A stretch of DNA of 64,000 nucleotides from Candidatus Eiseniibacteriota bacterium (GCA_029262235.1 JAJCZU010000007.1:123630-187629), one strand, 5' to 3'. Counted from the first letter of the stretch, positions 8,357 through 17,812 are shown. Made by a program: numbers and translations. Notes: generated from the sequence alone by a model not told the origin.

Positions 8357-8950
8357 GTGATTTCACCACTCGACCAGAAACTCGTCGGCCGCCTTCTCGC
8401 CGCGAGCCCCGACGACCCGGACGGTTTTGCCGACCGGGAGCGCCGCGCCGCCTCGTTCCTTCTATTATATGAAGAGGACGTGACGAAGATTCTTCTCGTG
8501 AAGAAGAAGACCACGCCGGGCTATCGGTGGAGCGGCCAGATCGGCATGGTCGGCGGGTTCATCGAGCCGGAGGACGAGTCAGACCTCGACGCCGCGTACC
8601 GGGAGCTCGAAGAGGAGCTGCAGCTGCCGCGTGACGAAGTCGAAACGCTCGGCTCGCTCGGCCATTTTCCGACGCAGGTCCCGGCGACCTCCGTTCATGT
8701 GTTCGTCGGGTACTGGGATGGAAAGCGGACGCCCGTGCCGTATCCGGTCGAGATCGAAAAAATCGTTTCCCTGAAGCTCGAAACGCTGCTCGATCAGCAC
8801 GCGCGGCACGGCTACTCAGGCCGGCACCCGGCCGAGATCGGCGGACGGTATCTTCGCTATCCGACGCGGTCGGGAGATATCTGGGGCGTTACGGGGCGGA
8901 CTGTGCACGCACTTCTCGAGCTTCTCGCGATCGGACGAGCAGAAGCGTGA
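8357..8950 (+). CDS. Nudix hydrolase, CoA-pyrophosphatase-like
   Basis: 197-residue Nudix protein. The Nudix box is GGFIEPEDESDLDAAYREL followed by EEELQL, with the two-residue insertion seen in NudL/CoA diphosphatase-like members. It would hydrolyse a nucleoside diphosphate linked to another moiety, with CoA as one possible substrate. The start is a GTG (8357) with GGAAAGGA seven bases upstream; the much longer open frame upstream is the shadow of the sulfotransferase gene. Its last 62 bases overlap the 3' end of the convergent aminopropyltransferase-like gene. Confidence 0.82.
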   Translation: MISPLDQKLVGRLLAASPDDPDGFADRERRAASFLLLYEEDVTKILLVKKKTTPGYRWSGQIGMVGGFIEPEDESDLDAAYRELEEELQLPRDEVETLGSLGHFPTQVPATSVHVFVGYWDGKRTPVPYPVEIEKIVSLKLETLLDQHARHGYSGRHPAEIGGRYLRYPTRSGDIWGVTGRTVHALLELLAIGRAEA

Positions 8951-11312
8951 CCGCAGCCAGTGCGTAGGTCGCGGCACCGATCATGAGCACGGCCGTGTAT
9001 CCCATGAAGATCGCGAACACCGTCGCGAGCACGGACGCGCAGACCGACGTGGCGCCGTTCACACCCCAGACCCATGGCAGCATCCCCTCCCGCAATCGCG
9101 AAAGCTGACGAACTCCGAGCGGAAACGGCATCCCCATCAGCACGGCGGGAAGCGCGAGCAGCGCGACCGAAAGAAGCACGCGCTGCCAGTACGGAAGCGC
9201 GAGCGAAGCATCGAGAATCGGCGGCACGACCGCGGCATAAACCAGAACGAGCACGGCGATGAGCGCGGCGGGCAGAAGGAACAGACGCTCGGGGATACGA
9301 TTCGAAAGCACACTCCCCGCGCCGCTCCCGACAAGCATCGAAAAGAGGACAACGGTCAGCGCGTTCACGGGATGCCCGAGCAGCAGAATGAAGCGCTGCA
9401 TGAGCGGGATCTCCACAAGCAGATACCCGAGCCCCAGACAGAAGAAGTAGAGAAGATAGAGCGCGCTCGAACCCCCGCGGGGAAACGACTCGCCGCCGCT
9501 CAGAAAGAGCGGCAGCATGATACACGTGGACGTCAGAACGAGCACGATCCCCAGAAGCGCCACCAGCACGAAGATCGCGCGCACGTTGTTCTGCACGACC
9601 CCCTGCTCGATCTCCTCGCCGCCGCCGAAAATGCGAAACGCGTCACGCGCATGCAGCATGTAGAAGAAAAACGGGCGGTCATCGACGGGCGCGGAAATGT
9701 CGACCGGGTACGCCGCTTCGAACTCGGCGCGCCGCTCCCCCATGATCGCTTCGAACTCGGGCAGGTTCTGCTGTCCCGGCGCGTACACCACGTCGAACTT
9801 GAGGTCCTCCGCGATCTTCTGAATGTGAGCGACTTCACCCGGATCCCACGGCGTGCGTTTTACGAGCAGCGTTCCGACGCCGTCACGGAACTCGCGCCGC
9901 CGGTACGCCCAGTCCCACGTCGAGCGTTTCACGACCATGATGTGAGCCGCCGGGTTCGTGATCCCGAGATCGCGCAGCGCCGCGACCGCGATCCCTGTCA
10001 GTCGGAGCGTTTCGATCGGGCGTCCTTTGAAGTACCAGCGCGACATCGTCAGGATGCCGTCGTCGTTCAGATGCTCCAGAAAATCGCGGAACGCCTCTTT
10101 CGTATACAGGTTGTTCTCGCTCAGCACGTACGCGCCGGCGGAAGACGCCGCCCACGTGTCGATCAGCGAGGCCTGGATGATGTCGAACCTTTCGTCGGCG
10201 CGACGTACCCAGCTCCGCCCCTCGTCGTTCACGATCCGAACGTCCGGTCGCGAGTAAAGGCCGCCCGACCAGTCGCCGAACTTGTCGCGCACCGCGCTGA
10301 TAATCGCCTCGTTGATCTCCACTGCCGTCACGCGTTTCTGGCCGAACGAAAGCGCCGTGAGTACATCCCGCCCGCCACCGGGGCCGATCACGAGTACCTC
10401 GGCATTTTCGCGAAGCGTGTGCACGAGTGCGGAAACGTCGAACTGCAGCGCTTTGACTTTCTCGAAATCACCGTCGAACTGCACGATCGGGGTCCCCGCT
10501 TCGGCGTCGATCTTGAGCCAGAGCGTTTCGGGCTTCGGGCCGTTGTAGACCTCGGACGTCGCCCAGTTGACCGTGCCTTCCTGCGTGACGGTGATCCGGG
10601 CGAGCGGATTCCAGTCGCTGTGAATCGTGCCCACTTCGAGGCGATCCTTCGAGAAGTCGATGCGGAGCCACCCCTTCGTCTCGTGCCCGACAAGCACTGC
10701 CACGAGCACGCCCAGCACGAGCAAACGTCTGTTGCGCGCGCCCGCGCCGAGCGACGCGGCGAAGAAGAGCGACGCGACGGCCGCCAGTATCGCGGTGGCC
10801 ACAATTACACCCGGCCCCGTGAGATAGCCGAGCAGCGGGACGACGAGCAGGCAGCCGAGTCCGGCGCCGATCAGATCCATGCCGTAGACGAGCCCGATCC
10901 GTTGAGAGAATCGGGAGAGCGCAAGCGCAAGCGCAAGCCCCCCGAACAGGAACGGCAGGGCGGCGAACGTGTAGATCAGCAGCAGCGAAACCGCCGCCGG
11001 AAGCGACACCCGGTACACGAAGGGAACGCCCAGTATCAGCACGTACGCGATCGGCACGAAGATCGCGAAAAGCATCGAGTGGCGCGCCATCTGGTGATGC
11101 ACGCGATCGCGCGGAAACCAGTCGGGACGGAAATGGAGCAGCAGCCCGCCGACGGCCATGCCGAAGAGCGCGAGCGAAATGGCGAGAAACGCGAAGTGAT
11201 ACCAGAGGATGACGGAAAAGATGCGGGTCAGCGCGATCTCGAGCGCGAGAAGGGCGCCCGAAAGTACAAAAACCCCGATCAGGGTGCTGCGAGTCGGTCC
11301 GGGTGTGGTCAC
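8889..11312 (-). CDS. Membrane protein with spermidine synthase-like domain
   Basis: 807-residue protein with an N-terminal block of about six membrane segments, a central soluble aminopropyltransferase/methyltransferase-like domain (about residues 230-540) and a C-terminal block of about eight membrane segments. The soluble domain has VLVIGPGGGRDVLTAL and TAVEINEAII (nucleotide/SAM-type binding) and the DEGRSW/FDIIQASLIDTW region in place of the catalytic segment of SpeE. Such fused proteins are common but of unproven activity; true polyamine synthesis should not be assumed. The GTG start has GGAG seven bases upstream. The 3' end overlaps the Nudix gene on the other strand. Confidence 0.8.
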   Translation of the reverse strand: MTTPGPTRSTLIGVFVLSGALLALEIALTRIFSVILWYHFAFLAISLALFGMAVGGLLLHFRPDWFPRDRVHHQMARHSMLFAIFVPIAYVLILGVPFVYRVSLPAAVSLLLIYTFAALPFLFGGLALALALSRFSQRIGLVYGMDLIGAGLGCLLVVPLLGYLTGPGVIVATAILAAVASLFFAASLGAGARNRRLLVLGVLVAVLVGHETKGWLRIDFSKDRLEVGTIHSDWNPLARITVTQEGTVNWATSEVYNGPKPETLWLKIDAEAGTPIVQFDGDFEKVKALQFDVSALVHTLRENAEVLVIGPGGGRDVLTALSFGQKRVTAVEINEAIISAVRDKFGDWSGGLYSRPDVRIVNDEGRSWVRRADERFDIIQASLIDTWAASSAGAYVLSENNLYTKEAFRDFLEHLNDDGILTMSRWYFKGRPIETLRLTGIAVAALRDLGITNPAAHIMVVKRSTWDWAYRRREFRDGVGTLLVKRTPWDPGEVAHIQKIAEDLKFDVVYAPGQQNLPEFEAIMGERRAEFEAAYPVDISAPVDDRPFFFYMLHARDAFRIFGGGEEIEQGVVQNNVRAIFVLVALLGIVLVLTSTCIMLPLFLSGGESFPRGGSSALYLLYFFCLGLGYLLVEIPLMQRFILLLGHPVNALTVVLFSMLVGSGAGSVLSNRIPERLFLLPAALIAVLVLVYAAVVPPILDASLALPYWQRVLLSVALLALPAVLMGMPFPLGVRQLSRLREGMLPWVWGVNGATSVCASVLATVFAIFMGYTAVLMIGAATYALAAVTLLLVRSREAREVRAQSAP

Positions 11313-11821
11313 GTTCTACTCCGCAGCGAGTGAGCCCTTCCCGGGACCTCGCCGATACCTGCGTCATTTTAACATGGATGATCGATTCGGTCGTACCGGA
11401 CAGTACCTGGTCAGCGGGTGACCACGATGTGGGCGTCGATTTTCGCCCGGACCGCGACGGGGGGGCGCCTGGGGCGTGCACGTAGTGGTTGCTCCCGGCA
11501 CGGATCGTGCATTGCCATACTGCCGTGTGTGGGAAGCGGGCCCAGCTCGCGACCTCGAAGATAGGCGGTCGGGACGATCCATCCGATCAGATGAGGATGG
11601 CGATGCAGTGAGGGGCTGGTCGCATGGAATCGAACCGCCGTCAGGACCGGGAGAGGATCCCGTCGTTCCCGCTGAATGCCCCCCAGCGGGGGCGGCGGAG
11701 ATCCCCCTCCCGGTCCAGGTGTGCAACAGAAGCTCTCAAAATCGATGTGTCCGTGCGGGATTCCTCTCGTATACTGACACCGATTCATGACTTCGCGCCC
11801 CCCCGTCTTCAGGAGGAAGCA
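11313..11821. other. Intergenic region with many inverted repeats, no gene seen
   Basis: 509 bases between divergent genes. Apart from the nested palindrome at 11644-11716 there are smaller hairpins, for example CCATCC/GGATGG (about 11577-11600). A TATACT hexamer at 11770-11775 is a plausible -10 box for the rightward gene at 11822, but no good -35 is visible. None of the open frames looks coding. Confidence 0.6.
11644..11716. repeat. Nested 73-base palindrome
   Basis: Outer arms GGACCGGGAGAGGATCC (11644-11660) and GATCCCCCTCCCGGTCC (11700-11716) pair almost completely. Inside them CCCGCTG (11668-11674) pairs with CAGCGGG (11684-11690). The result is a two-tier hairpin on either strand. There is no T-run after it on either side, so it is not a standard terminator. 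Its arms do not match the repeat superfamily elsewhere in the window. Confidence 0.75.
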
Positions 11822-12229
11822 ATGACGCGCATCGCCATCATCTTGATTCTGGTCCTGGCATTGATGACACCCCGCGTGGTGCACGCGGAAGAGAACGCGA
11901 TGCTCACGGTATCGAAAACAATCGTGTACGGAGGTCTCGCCGGCTTGATTCTCGGAAGCGCCATCGCGCTTGCCGCGGACGATAACGAGGGCGACATCAT
12001 CAAATGGTCGTTCGTCGCGGGAACGTTTGCCGGTCTCGGCGTCGGCATCCATTCCGTTTCGAAGAGAAGCGGCCCGGGAAGCGCCGTTCTGTCGATCGAG
12101 GGAGCCGATGTTGCGTGGAACACGCCGGCGCCTTCGTTTGCGTTCGAGTCGGATCCACTGGCAACAGGTGAGTACGACAAGAGCGCGAAACTTGCTCTCC
12201 TGTCGTTTCGCGGGAATGCCGGCCGTTAG
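11822..12229 (+). CDS. Small exported protein of unknown function
   Basis: 135 residues with a clear Sec signal peptide (RIAIILILVLALMTPRVVHA, cleavage probably after VHA). A hydrophobic glycine-rich stretch TIVYGGLAGLILGSAIALAA follows, then a second GTFAGLGVGI segment, so it may sit in a membrane or form an outer-membrane-associated fold. I do not recognise a family. The start has AGGAGG six to seven bases upstream. Its TAG stop shares bases with the stop of the convergent CNNM/CBS gene (TTAG at 12226-12229). Confidence 0.7.
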   Translation: MTRIAIILILVLALMTPRVVHAEENAMLTVSKTIVYGGLAGLILGSAIALAADDNEGDIIKWSFVAGTFAGLGVGIHSVSKRSGPGSAVLSIEGADVAWNTPAPSFAFESDPLATGEYDKSAKLALLSFRGNAGR

Positions 12230-13542
12230 TTTGCGGCCGACCGCTGTTCGGGAATGCGGATGAACCGGGCCCGTTTGATACGCTGATCGACTACGCGCTC
12301 CACGATGAGCGTGCCTTCGTCGAGCGAGACTCTGTCTCCGGCTTCGGGTACGCCGCCCTTCATGCGCAGTATGATGCCCGCAACGGTATCGACATCCGTC
12401 TCCGCGAGCGTGACGCCCGTCTTTTCCACGAACAGGCTGACCGGGCAGCTTCCGTCCAGCAGAAACTCGTTCGGGCCGAGTGGGATTACGGCGGGAATTT
12501 CGCGATCGAATTCGTCCTGAATTTCACCGACGAGCTCTTCGATCACGTCTTCGAGCGTCACGAGCCCGAGCGTGCCGCCATACTCGTCGAGCACGATACC
12601 GAGATGTACTTTGCGCCGCTGAAACGCACCCAGGATGCGATCGAGCGGCGTGTGTTCCGGGAAGAACAGAATCTCGCGCTTCAGATCCTTCATGCTGACG
12701 GTGTCGGTCGCCGTACGCGCCGCCTTGTACAGGTCTTTCACGTGCACGAAACCGATGATGTGGTCGATGTTCTCCACACAAAGCGGGAAGCGTGTAAAGC
12801 CGCAACGCTCCGCGATCTTCAGGTTTTCTTCGGGATCGCTCTCGGCCAGTAGATACACGATATCGGGGCGCGGAACGAGAATCTGATGCGCTTCCCGATC
12901 ATGAAACTCGAACACCCGCTCGAGCATCGTCGTCTCTCCCTTCGTGATCTCGCCCGACTCCTCCGAGTGGCTCAGCAGAGCGCGAATCTCTTCCTCGCTG
13001 TGGGCCTGCGACAGAGCCTCGTCGGTCGGGACTCCGACCAGACGCAGGAAGAAGTTCGCGGATCCGTTCAGCGCGAAGATGAACGGATAGGCCACGATGT
13101 AGAACCAGCGGAGAGGGTACGCGCAGTGCAGGGAAGTGGCCAGCGGTCGCCTGATCGCGAAGGATTTCGGGGCCATTTCACCGAGAACGATATGCAGGTA
13201 TGTGATCAGCACGAATGCGAGCGAAAATGCCGCGGCGTGGATGAGCCCCTCGGATTCGACGCCGGCCAGGTGCATGAGCGGCCTGAGGTAGCGGGCAATG
13301 AAAGGCTCACCGACCCAGCCGAGACCGAGAGACGCAATCGTGATTCCGATCTGGCAGGCCGAGAGATACTCGTCGAGGTGGCTCTGGATGTGTTGCGCGG
13401 TGCGGGCACGACGGTTGCCCTGCTCTACCAGGATTCCAAGACGCGCGGAGCCGACCTTCACGAAGGCGAACTCGGCGGCAACGAAGAATCCGTTCAGGGC
13501 TACGAGAAACAGTACGATGAAAGCTTGTGAAACCGGTTCCAT
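12226..13542 (-). CDS. CNNM/CorC (hemolysin-type) transporter with CBS pair
   Basis: 438-residue membrane protein. An N-terminal DUF21/CNNM domain (about residues 1-190, four hydrophobic segments) is followed by two CBS domains (about 205-335; ERCGFTRFPLCVENIDHIIGF and LDRILGAFQRRK fall here) and a CorC/HlyC C-terminal domain (about 350-430, LDGSCPVSLFVEK, RMKGGVPEAGD). Relatives export or regulate Mg2+ (CNNM, CorB, MpfA), and the hemolysin name is historical. The CBS pair probably binds ATP. It lies 18 bases downstream of the CoA-binding gene, so the two are likely co-transcribed. Confidence 0.88.
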   Translation of the reverse strand: MEPVSQAFIVLFLVALNGFFVAAEFAFVKVGSARLGILVEQGNRRARTAQHIQSHLDEYLSACQIGITIASLGLGWVGEPFIARYLRPLMHLAGVESEGLIHAAAFSLAFVLITYLHIVLGEMAPKSFAIRRPLATSLHCAYPLRWFYIVAYPFIFALNGSANFFLRLVGVPTDEALSQAHSEEEIRALLSHSEESGEITKGETTMLERVFEFHDREAHQILVPRPDIVYLLAESDPEENLKIAERCGFTRFPLCVENIDHIIGFVHVKDLYKAARTATDTVSMKDLKREILFFPEHTPLDRILGAFQRRKVHLGIVLDEYGGTLGLVTLEDVIEELVGEIQDEFDREIPAVIPLGPNEFLLDGSCPVSLFVEKTGVTLAETDVDTVAGIILRMKGGVPEAGDRVSLDEGTLIVERVVDQRIKRARFIRIPEQRSAAN

Positions 13543-13560
13543 GCGGCTCTCAACGAGCCA

Positions 13561-13932
13561 CTACACCTCCTCTGGCGACAGTCCGATCGCGCGGATGCTG
13601 CACGCCAGCAGCGGCCGAAGACCCAGCGATTCCGCGAGTCGAACGAGTTCGTCGCTCTCCGCACCCGGGTTCACATACAGCTTCTTCGGCCTTTTCTTTG
13701 CAATGTCCTCGAGCAACGTCACGCCGATGGACGGCGGTACGTAGAGGGTGACGACATCGAGCTCGGACGGAATGTCCAGGATCGATCGGTAGGCTCGCAA
13801 TCCTTCGACTTCGTCGACGCGCGGGTTTACGGGACAAACCCGGTACCCCTTGCGGGCGAAGGCCCGTACGGCCTTGTTCCCGAACTTGTTACGGTCGTTG
13901 GATGCTCCGATGACGGCGACACTTTTTCCCAT
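13561..13932 (-). CDS. CoA-binding domain protein (YccU-like)
   Basis: 123-residue single-domain protein of the CoA_binding_2 family (Rossmann fold related to the N-terminal part of succinyl-CoA synthetase). VAVIGASNDRNKFGN is the nucleotide loop, and YRVCPVNPRVDEVEGL and VTLYVPPSIG follow as expected. It binds CoA or a related nucleotide; no enzymatic role is established for the family. The start has AGGA seven to nine bases upstream. It is the probable first gene of a two-gene unit with the CNNM/CBS transporter. Confidence 0.85.
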   Translation of the reverse strand: MGKSVAVIGASNDRNKFGNKAVRAFARKGYRVCPVNPRVDEVEGLRAYRSILDIPSELDVVTLYVPPSIGVTLLEDIAKKRPKKLYVNPGAESDELVRLAESLGLRPLLACSIRAIGLSPEEV

Positions 13933-14275
13933 AATGATTCCTGATCATACCAGATTCCGAGCCACGTTTCGTTTCCTTCGTTTCCGCCCCGACCGCTCGT
14001 TATCCTCGTGGCCGCGGGAGGCGACGAACGGGCCGGTCTTCGTCGATGGACGGCAGCACTTGCTGAGCGAAACTTATCCATTTTTCTGCAATGAAAATTC
14101 AGACCGAATAAATACTTGTCACCCCGAACAGCGGAGGGTAACATTTTGGAGCGGTTCGAAAGAGTCGCTTCGGGGTAGGACCCGTGCTGGTGGCTTCCGT
14201 AACAGGGACCATCCGGCGGACGTAGCTCGGGCCTCCCCGTTTTTGTTTGCCCCGAAGTGAAGGGGGTAACAATTC
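13933..14275 (+). other. Long leader region with a candidate structured RNA
   Basis: 343 bases between divergent genes. ACCCCGAA (14121-14128) pairs with TTCGGGGT (14169-14176). This encloses an unpaired strand CAGCGGAGGGTAACATTTTG and a 7-bp hairpin with a GAAA tetraloop (14151-14168, GCGGTTC-GAAA-GAGTCGC). A further GC-rich stretch follows to GGGGGTAACAATTC at the start codon, echoing the GAGGGTAACATTTT inside the structure. I cannot match it to a known riboswitch class. It would be the 5' leader of the gene at 14276. Confidence 0.5.
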
Positions 14276-16474
14276 ATGGCACGCGCCTTCTCATTGCTGA
14301 CCCTTCTCATTCTCACGCTCGCGGTCCGCATCGCATTCGTCAATACCGCCGAACAATACCCGTACATCGACGACATGGCCGGTGACTCCCGCCCTTACCG
14401 GGAGCGGGCCGCGGAGATTCGCGCGGGCGATTTTCTCGGGCACGAAGTCTATTTCGACGCCCCCCTCTACCCGTATTTTCTCGCGCTCACGAACGGACAG
14501 CTCGGCGGCTCGGAACTCGCCCCCAAAATCGCGCAGGCGATTCTCGACACGGTCACCGCCTTTCTCGTGTACTCGATCACGCGCTCTCTGTTCGGCGTCG
14601 GACCCGGAATGATCGCGCTCGCGCTTTACGCGCTTTACGGAATGCTGATTTTCTATAACGGGCTGATTCTGAAACCCGTACTCGCTCTCTTTCTTCTGAC
14701 GGCAAGCGTGCGTGCACTCCTTGCGGCTTCGAACGCGCGGGGAATTGTCGCGGCCGCCCTTTCCGGTCTGCTGCTCGGACTGTCCGTTCTCGTGCGCGGA
14801 AATTTTCTGCTCGTGTTGCCGGTGCACTGCTTCGCACTGTGGCGGCTGGCGGGAAGGCGTGCCGTGATCGTCGCCATGATTGCGGCCCTGCTGCCCGTCG
14901 CGGCCGTCACCGTCAGGAACTACGCTGTCGGGCACGACTTCGTTCTGATGACCTACCATGCGGGCCCGACGTTCTATCACGGGAACAACCCGCGCGCAGA
15001 CGGAACCTACAAGCCCATTCTTCCGGGAAGGCAGAACCCCGTTTACGAAAAGAGCGATGCGATCCGTCTTGCGGAAGAGGACGCGGGCAGAACGCTTCGC
15101 CCCTCGGAGATCAACCGCTACTGGTTCACGCAGGCGTTCGACCACATTGAGTCCGACGTTCCCGCGTTTCTCGCCCTCACGTGCAAACGTGCAGCGCTTT
15201 TCTGGCACGCATATGAAATTCCCGACACTTACGACTTCAACCTTTACCGTTCGCTGTTTCCGTTGCTCGCGTTCGGATTCGTGTCTTTCGGACTCGTCGC
15301 GCCGCTCGGCCTTGCAGGCCTCTTCTTTCCACGCCGCGTCGGCTTTCGGCAGTCGATTCCAGCCCAGGTTGTGGCGGCCATTTTCCTCTCGCTCGTTTTT
15401 CTGTTCGTATTCGGACGCTACCGGCTCCCGGCGGTTCCGTTTCTGATTCCGACCGCGGCGCGCGCACTTTACGAGCTGGGCCGCGCACTCCAGGGAAAGC
15501 GGTGGCGTTCGTTCGGCGCAGGGATCGCGGCCACACTCGGGCTTGCGTTTCTGTTTTCGCTCGTTCCGGTGCCACGCGACGAAACAACGGGGCTTTACAA
15601 TCTGGGCATCCGCATGGAGCAGATGGGGCGGTTCGCCGAAGCGGAGGCGCTCTATCGCGAGACCGTCGAGAGGGAGCCCGGCTTCGGGAGTGGGTGGAAC
15701 AATCTGGGCGGCGTTCTTCTGCAGAGCGGCGCGATCGATGACGCGGCCGCGGCGTTTGGGCGCGCCGTCGAGGCGGACGGGGGACACTTTCTCGCCAACC
15801 GCAATCTCGCGCATCTCTATCGCGATCGTCGCGACTGGGATCGTGCGCGCCACCACTTCGATCGCGCCTACACGACCGACCCGCGGCCTGACCTCGCCCT
15901 CGACCGGGGTGCGTTCGAAGAGCGAGCCGGGGATCGCGTGGCCGCCATGGAATGGTATGCGCGCGCATCGGACCATACAGGCGCCCTCCTGCCGGAAGCC
16001 GCGCTGAATCTCGGCCGCCTCCTGTTCGAAGACGGCCGGTACGAAGAGGCGGCGCCGCGGCTCACCGTCGCGGTCGAAGGCCTTTCGCCTGATCTGTTCC
16101 CGCTTGCGCTCAAAACGCTGAACGACGCCGAGCTCGACCCCGCGGGTCCCGACCGCGCGATCGCCGGGCTGCGAGCAACGATCAGGGCAGGGGGCCGCGA
16201 CGTCAACGCCGGGGCCGACCGGAGCGGCGGAACCGCCGGAGCTGACAGGGCCGCCGGGAGCGACAGATCCGCCGGGAGCGAGGCAGGCCCCGCCCCTGCC
16301 GATATCGGACTTCTGCATCTGACGGTCGCGCGCCTGCAGGCGGAGGCCGGGCGGCCCGATTCCGCCCTGGCGGCCGTCTCCCGCGCTCGCACGGCTTCCA
16401 TCACGCATGAAGCCGCCGCCCGCTATCTCGCCGGATCCCACGCCTTCGATTGGGGGTTCCCGGATCCCCGCTAA
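14276..16474 (+). CDS. Membrane glycosyltransferase-like protein with TPR domain
   Basis: 732 residues. The N-terminal half (about 1-430) is a polytopic membrane domain of the GT39/ArnT-PMT type: an early loop with DDMAGDSRPY (acidic residues where such enzymes carry the catalytic aspartate), then APLYPYFLAL and about ten hydrophobic segments. From about residue 440, tetratricopeptide repeats follow (LYNLGIRMEQMGRFAEAEALY, LGGVLLQSGAIDDAAAAFGRAV, AALNLGRLLFEDGRYEEAAP), broken near residues 640-665 by a low-complexity Gly/Ala/Asp/Arg insert (GGRDVNAGADRSGG). The predicted role is sugar transfer from a polyprenyl-phosphate donor outside the membrane, with TPRs for partner binding. Confidence 0.75.
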   Translation: MARAFSLLTLLILTLAVRIAFVNTAEQYPYIDDMAGDSRPYRERAAEIRAGDFLGHEVYFDAPLYPYFLALTNGQLGGSELAPKIAQAILDTVTAFLVYSITRSLFGVGPGMIALALYALYGMLIFYNGLILKPVLALFLLTASVRALLAASNARGIVAAALSGLLLGLSVLVRGNFLLVLPVHCFALWRLAGRRAVIVAMIAALLPVAAVTVRNYAVGHDFVLMTYHAGPTFYHGNNPRADGTYKPILPGRQNPVYEKSDAIRLAEEDAGRTLRPSEINRYWFTQAFDHIESDVPAFLALTCKRAALFWHAYEIPDTYDFNLYRSLFPLLAFGFVSFGLVAPLGLAGLFFPRRVGFRQSIPAQVVAAIFLSLVFLFVFGRYRLPAVPFLIPTAARALYELGRALQGKRWRSFGAGIAATLGLAFLFSLVPVPRDETTGLYNLGIRMEQMGRFAEAEALYRETVEREPGFGSGWNNLGGVLLQSGAIDDAAAAFGRAVEADGGHFLANRNLAHLYRDRRDWDRARHHFDRAYTTDPRPDLALDRGAFEERAGDRVAAMEWYARASDHTGALLPEAALNLGRLLFEDGRYEEAAPRLTVAVEGLSPDLFPLALKTLNDAELDPAGPDRAIAGLRATIRAGGRDVNAGADRSGGTAGADRAAGSDRSAGSEAGPAPADIGLLHLTVARLQAEAGRPDSALAAVSRARTASITHEAAARYLAGSHAFDWGFPDPR

Positions 16475-16520
16475 GCGCGTAAAATCAGGGGAACCGGGTC
16501 CACTTGGGAGGAAACACAAA

Positions 16521-17729
16521 GTGAACACCAAACACTTCATCGAAATGGAAGAGCGCTACGGCGCCCACAACTATCATCCCCTCGACGTTGTGGTCGAACG
16601 AGCGGAAGGCGTCTGGGTATACGACGTCGACGGCAACAAGTATCTCGATTGCCTCGCGGCCTATTCCGCGGTCAATCAGGGCCACTGTCACCCGCGCCTC
16701 GTGAAGAAGATCAAGGAGCAGGTCGACAAGCTGACACTCACCTCCCGCGCATTCCGGAACGACCAGCTCGGGCCGTACTGCAAGGAGCTGAGCGAGCTTT
16801 CGGGCATGGACAAGGTTCTGCCGATGAACACGGGCGCGGAAGCGGTCGAAACCGCGATCAAGGCCGCGCGCAAATGGGGGTACACGGTCAAGGGGATCCC
16901 CGCGAACAAAGCGGAGATCATCGTCTTCGACGGAAACTTCCACGGCCGCACGACCACGATCGTCGGCTTCTCGACCGACCCGCAGTCGTACGGCGGCTTC
17001 GGTCCGTTCGCTCCCGGCTTCAAGATCGTCAAATACGGCGACGCGAACGCGGTGCGCGAAGCGATCACGCCGAACACGTGCGCGCTGATCATCGAACCGA
17101 TTCAGGGCGAGGGCGGCATCATCATTCCGAAGGACGGCTACCTGAAAGAGCTGCGTGAAATCTGCACGAAAGAGAACGTGCTCTTCATCGCGGACGAGAT
17201 TCAGTCCGGCCTCGGACGCACGGGCCGCATGTTCTGCTTCCAGTGGGAGAACGTGAAGCCGGACGGCATCATTGTCGGGAAGGCTCTCTCGGGCGGCATG
17301 TACCCGGTTTCGGCGTTCCTCTGCAACGACAGTGTGATGTCGGTCTTCACGCCCGGCGATCACGGCAGCACGTACGGCGGCAACCCGCTCGCCTGCGCCG
17401 TGGCGCGCGAAGCGCTCAAGGTCATCGTGGACGAAGGACTGGTCGAACGCTCCGAAGAGCTCGGCGCGTACTTTTTGAAGCGCCTGCGCGAGATCAAGTC
17501 CGACCGCCTGAAGGAGATTCGCGGACGCGGGCTCTGGATCGCGATCGAACTCGAAAAGGCGGCACGTCCCGACTGCGTCGCGCTGAAGCAGAAGGGCATC
17601 CTGTGCAAGGAAACGCACGAAAACGTCATCCGGATCGCGCCGCCGCTCACGATTTCAAAAGATGAAGTCGACTGGGCCTGTGACCGCGTGAAAGAAGTGC
17701 TCGAAGCGCCGGCAATGGCAGGCGCGTAG
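16521..17729 (+). CDS. rocD: Ornithine--oxo-acid transaminase
   Basis: 402-residue class III PLP aminotransferase. N-terminal GAHNYHPLDVVVERAEG and AYSAVNQGHCHPRL are typical of ornithine aminotransferase. MNTGAEAVETAIKAARKWGY binds the cofactor phosphate, and the Schiff-base lysine lies in IIVGKALSGGMYPVSA. It converts ornithine and 2-oxoglutarate to glutamate semialdehyde and glutamate, in arginine breakdown or proline synthesis. The start is GTG (16521) with GGGAGGA seven bases before it; 38 open codons upstream look spurious. Its length is standard for the family. No other arginine gene is adjacent. Confidence 0.93.
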   Translation: MNTKHFIEMEERYGAHNYHPLDVVVERAEGVWVYDVDGNKYLDCLAAYSAVNQGHCHPRLVKKIKEQVDKLTLTSRAFRNDQLGPYCKELSELSGMDKVLPMNTGAEAVETAIKAARKWGYTVKGIPANKAEIIVFDGNFHGRTTTIVGFSTDPQSYGGFGPFAPGFKIVKYGDANAVREAITPNTCALIIEPIQGEGGIIIPKDGYLKELREICTKENVLFIADEIQSGLGRTGRMFCFQWENVKPDGIIVGKALSGGMYPVSAFLCNDSVMSVFTPGDHGSTYGGNPLACAVAREALKVIVDEGLVERSEELGAYFLKRLREIKSDRLKEIRGRGLWIAIELEKAARPDCVALKQKGILCKETHENVIRIAPPLTISKDEVDWACDRVKEVLEAPAMAGA

Positions 17730-17812
17730 GTAGTACGCCCACTTGAGTACGACAGTGGTGCGGGGAGCCATCTCCTCGCACCTCTTTGTCGGGCCCCCGC
17801 GTAAGGATCTCC

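Noticed and set aside
11612..11700. tRNA- or tmRNA-like T-loop (GGTTCGATTCC, minus strand) near the palindrome
   Set aside because: Only two base pairs of the T-stem form, no acceptor or anticodon arm can be drawn, and no tmRNA 5' half is found.
13933..14275. Cyclic di-GMP (GEMM) riboswitch
   Set aside because: The GAAA-capped hairpin is similar, but the conserved GACGCAAAGCC and GGTAGC elements of GEMM are absent.
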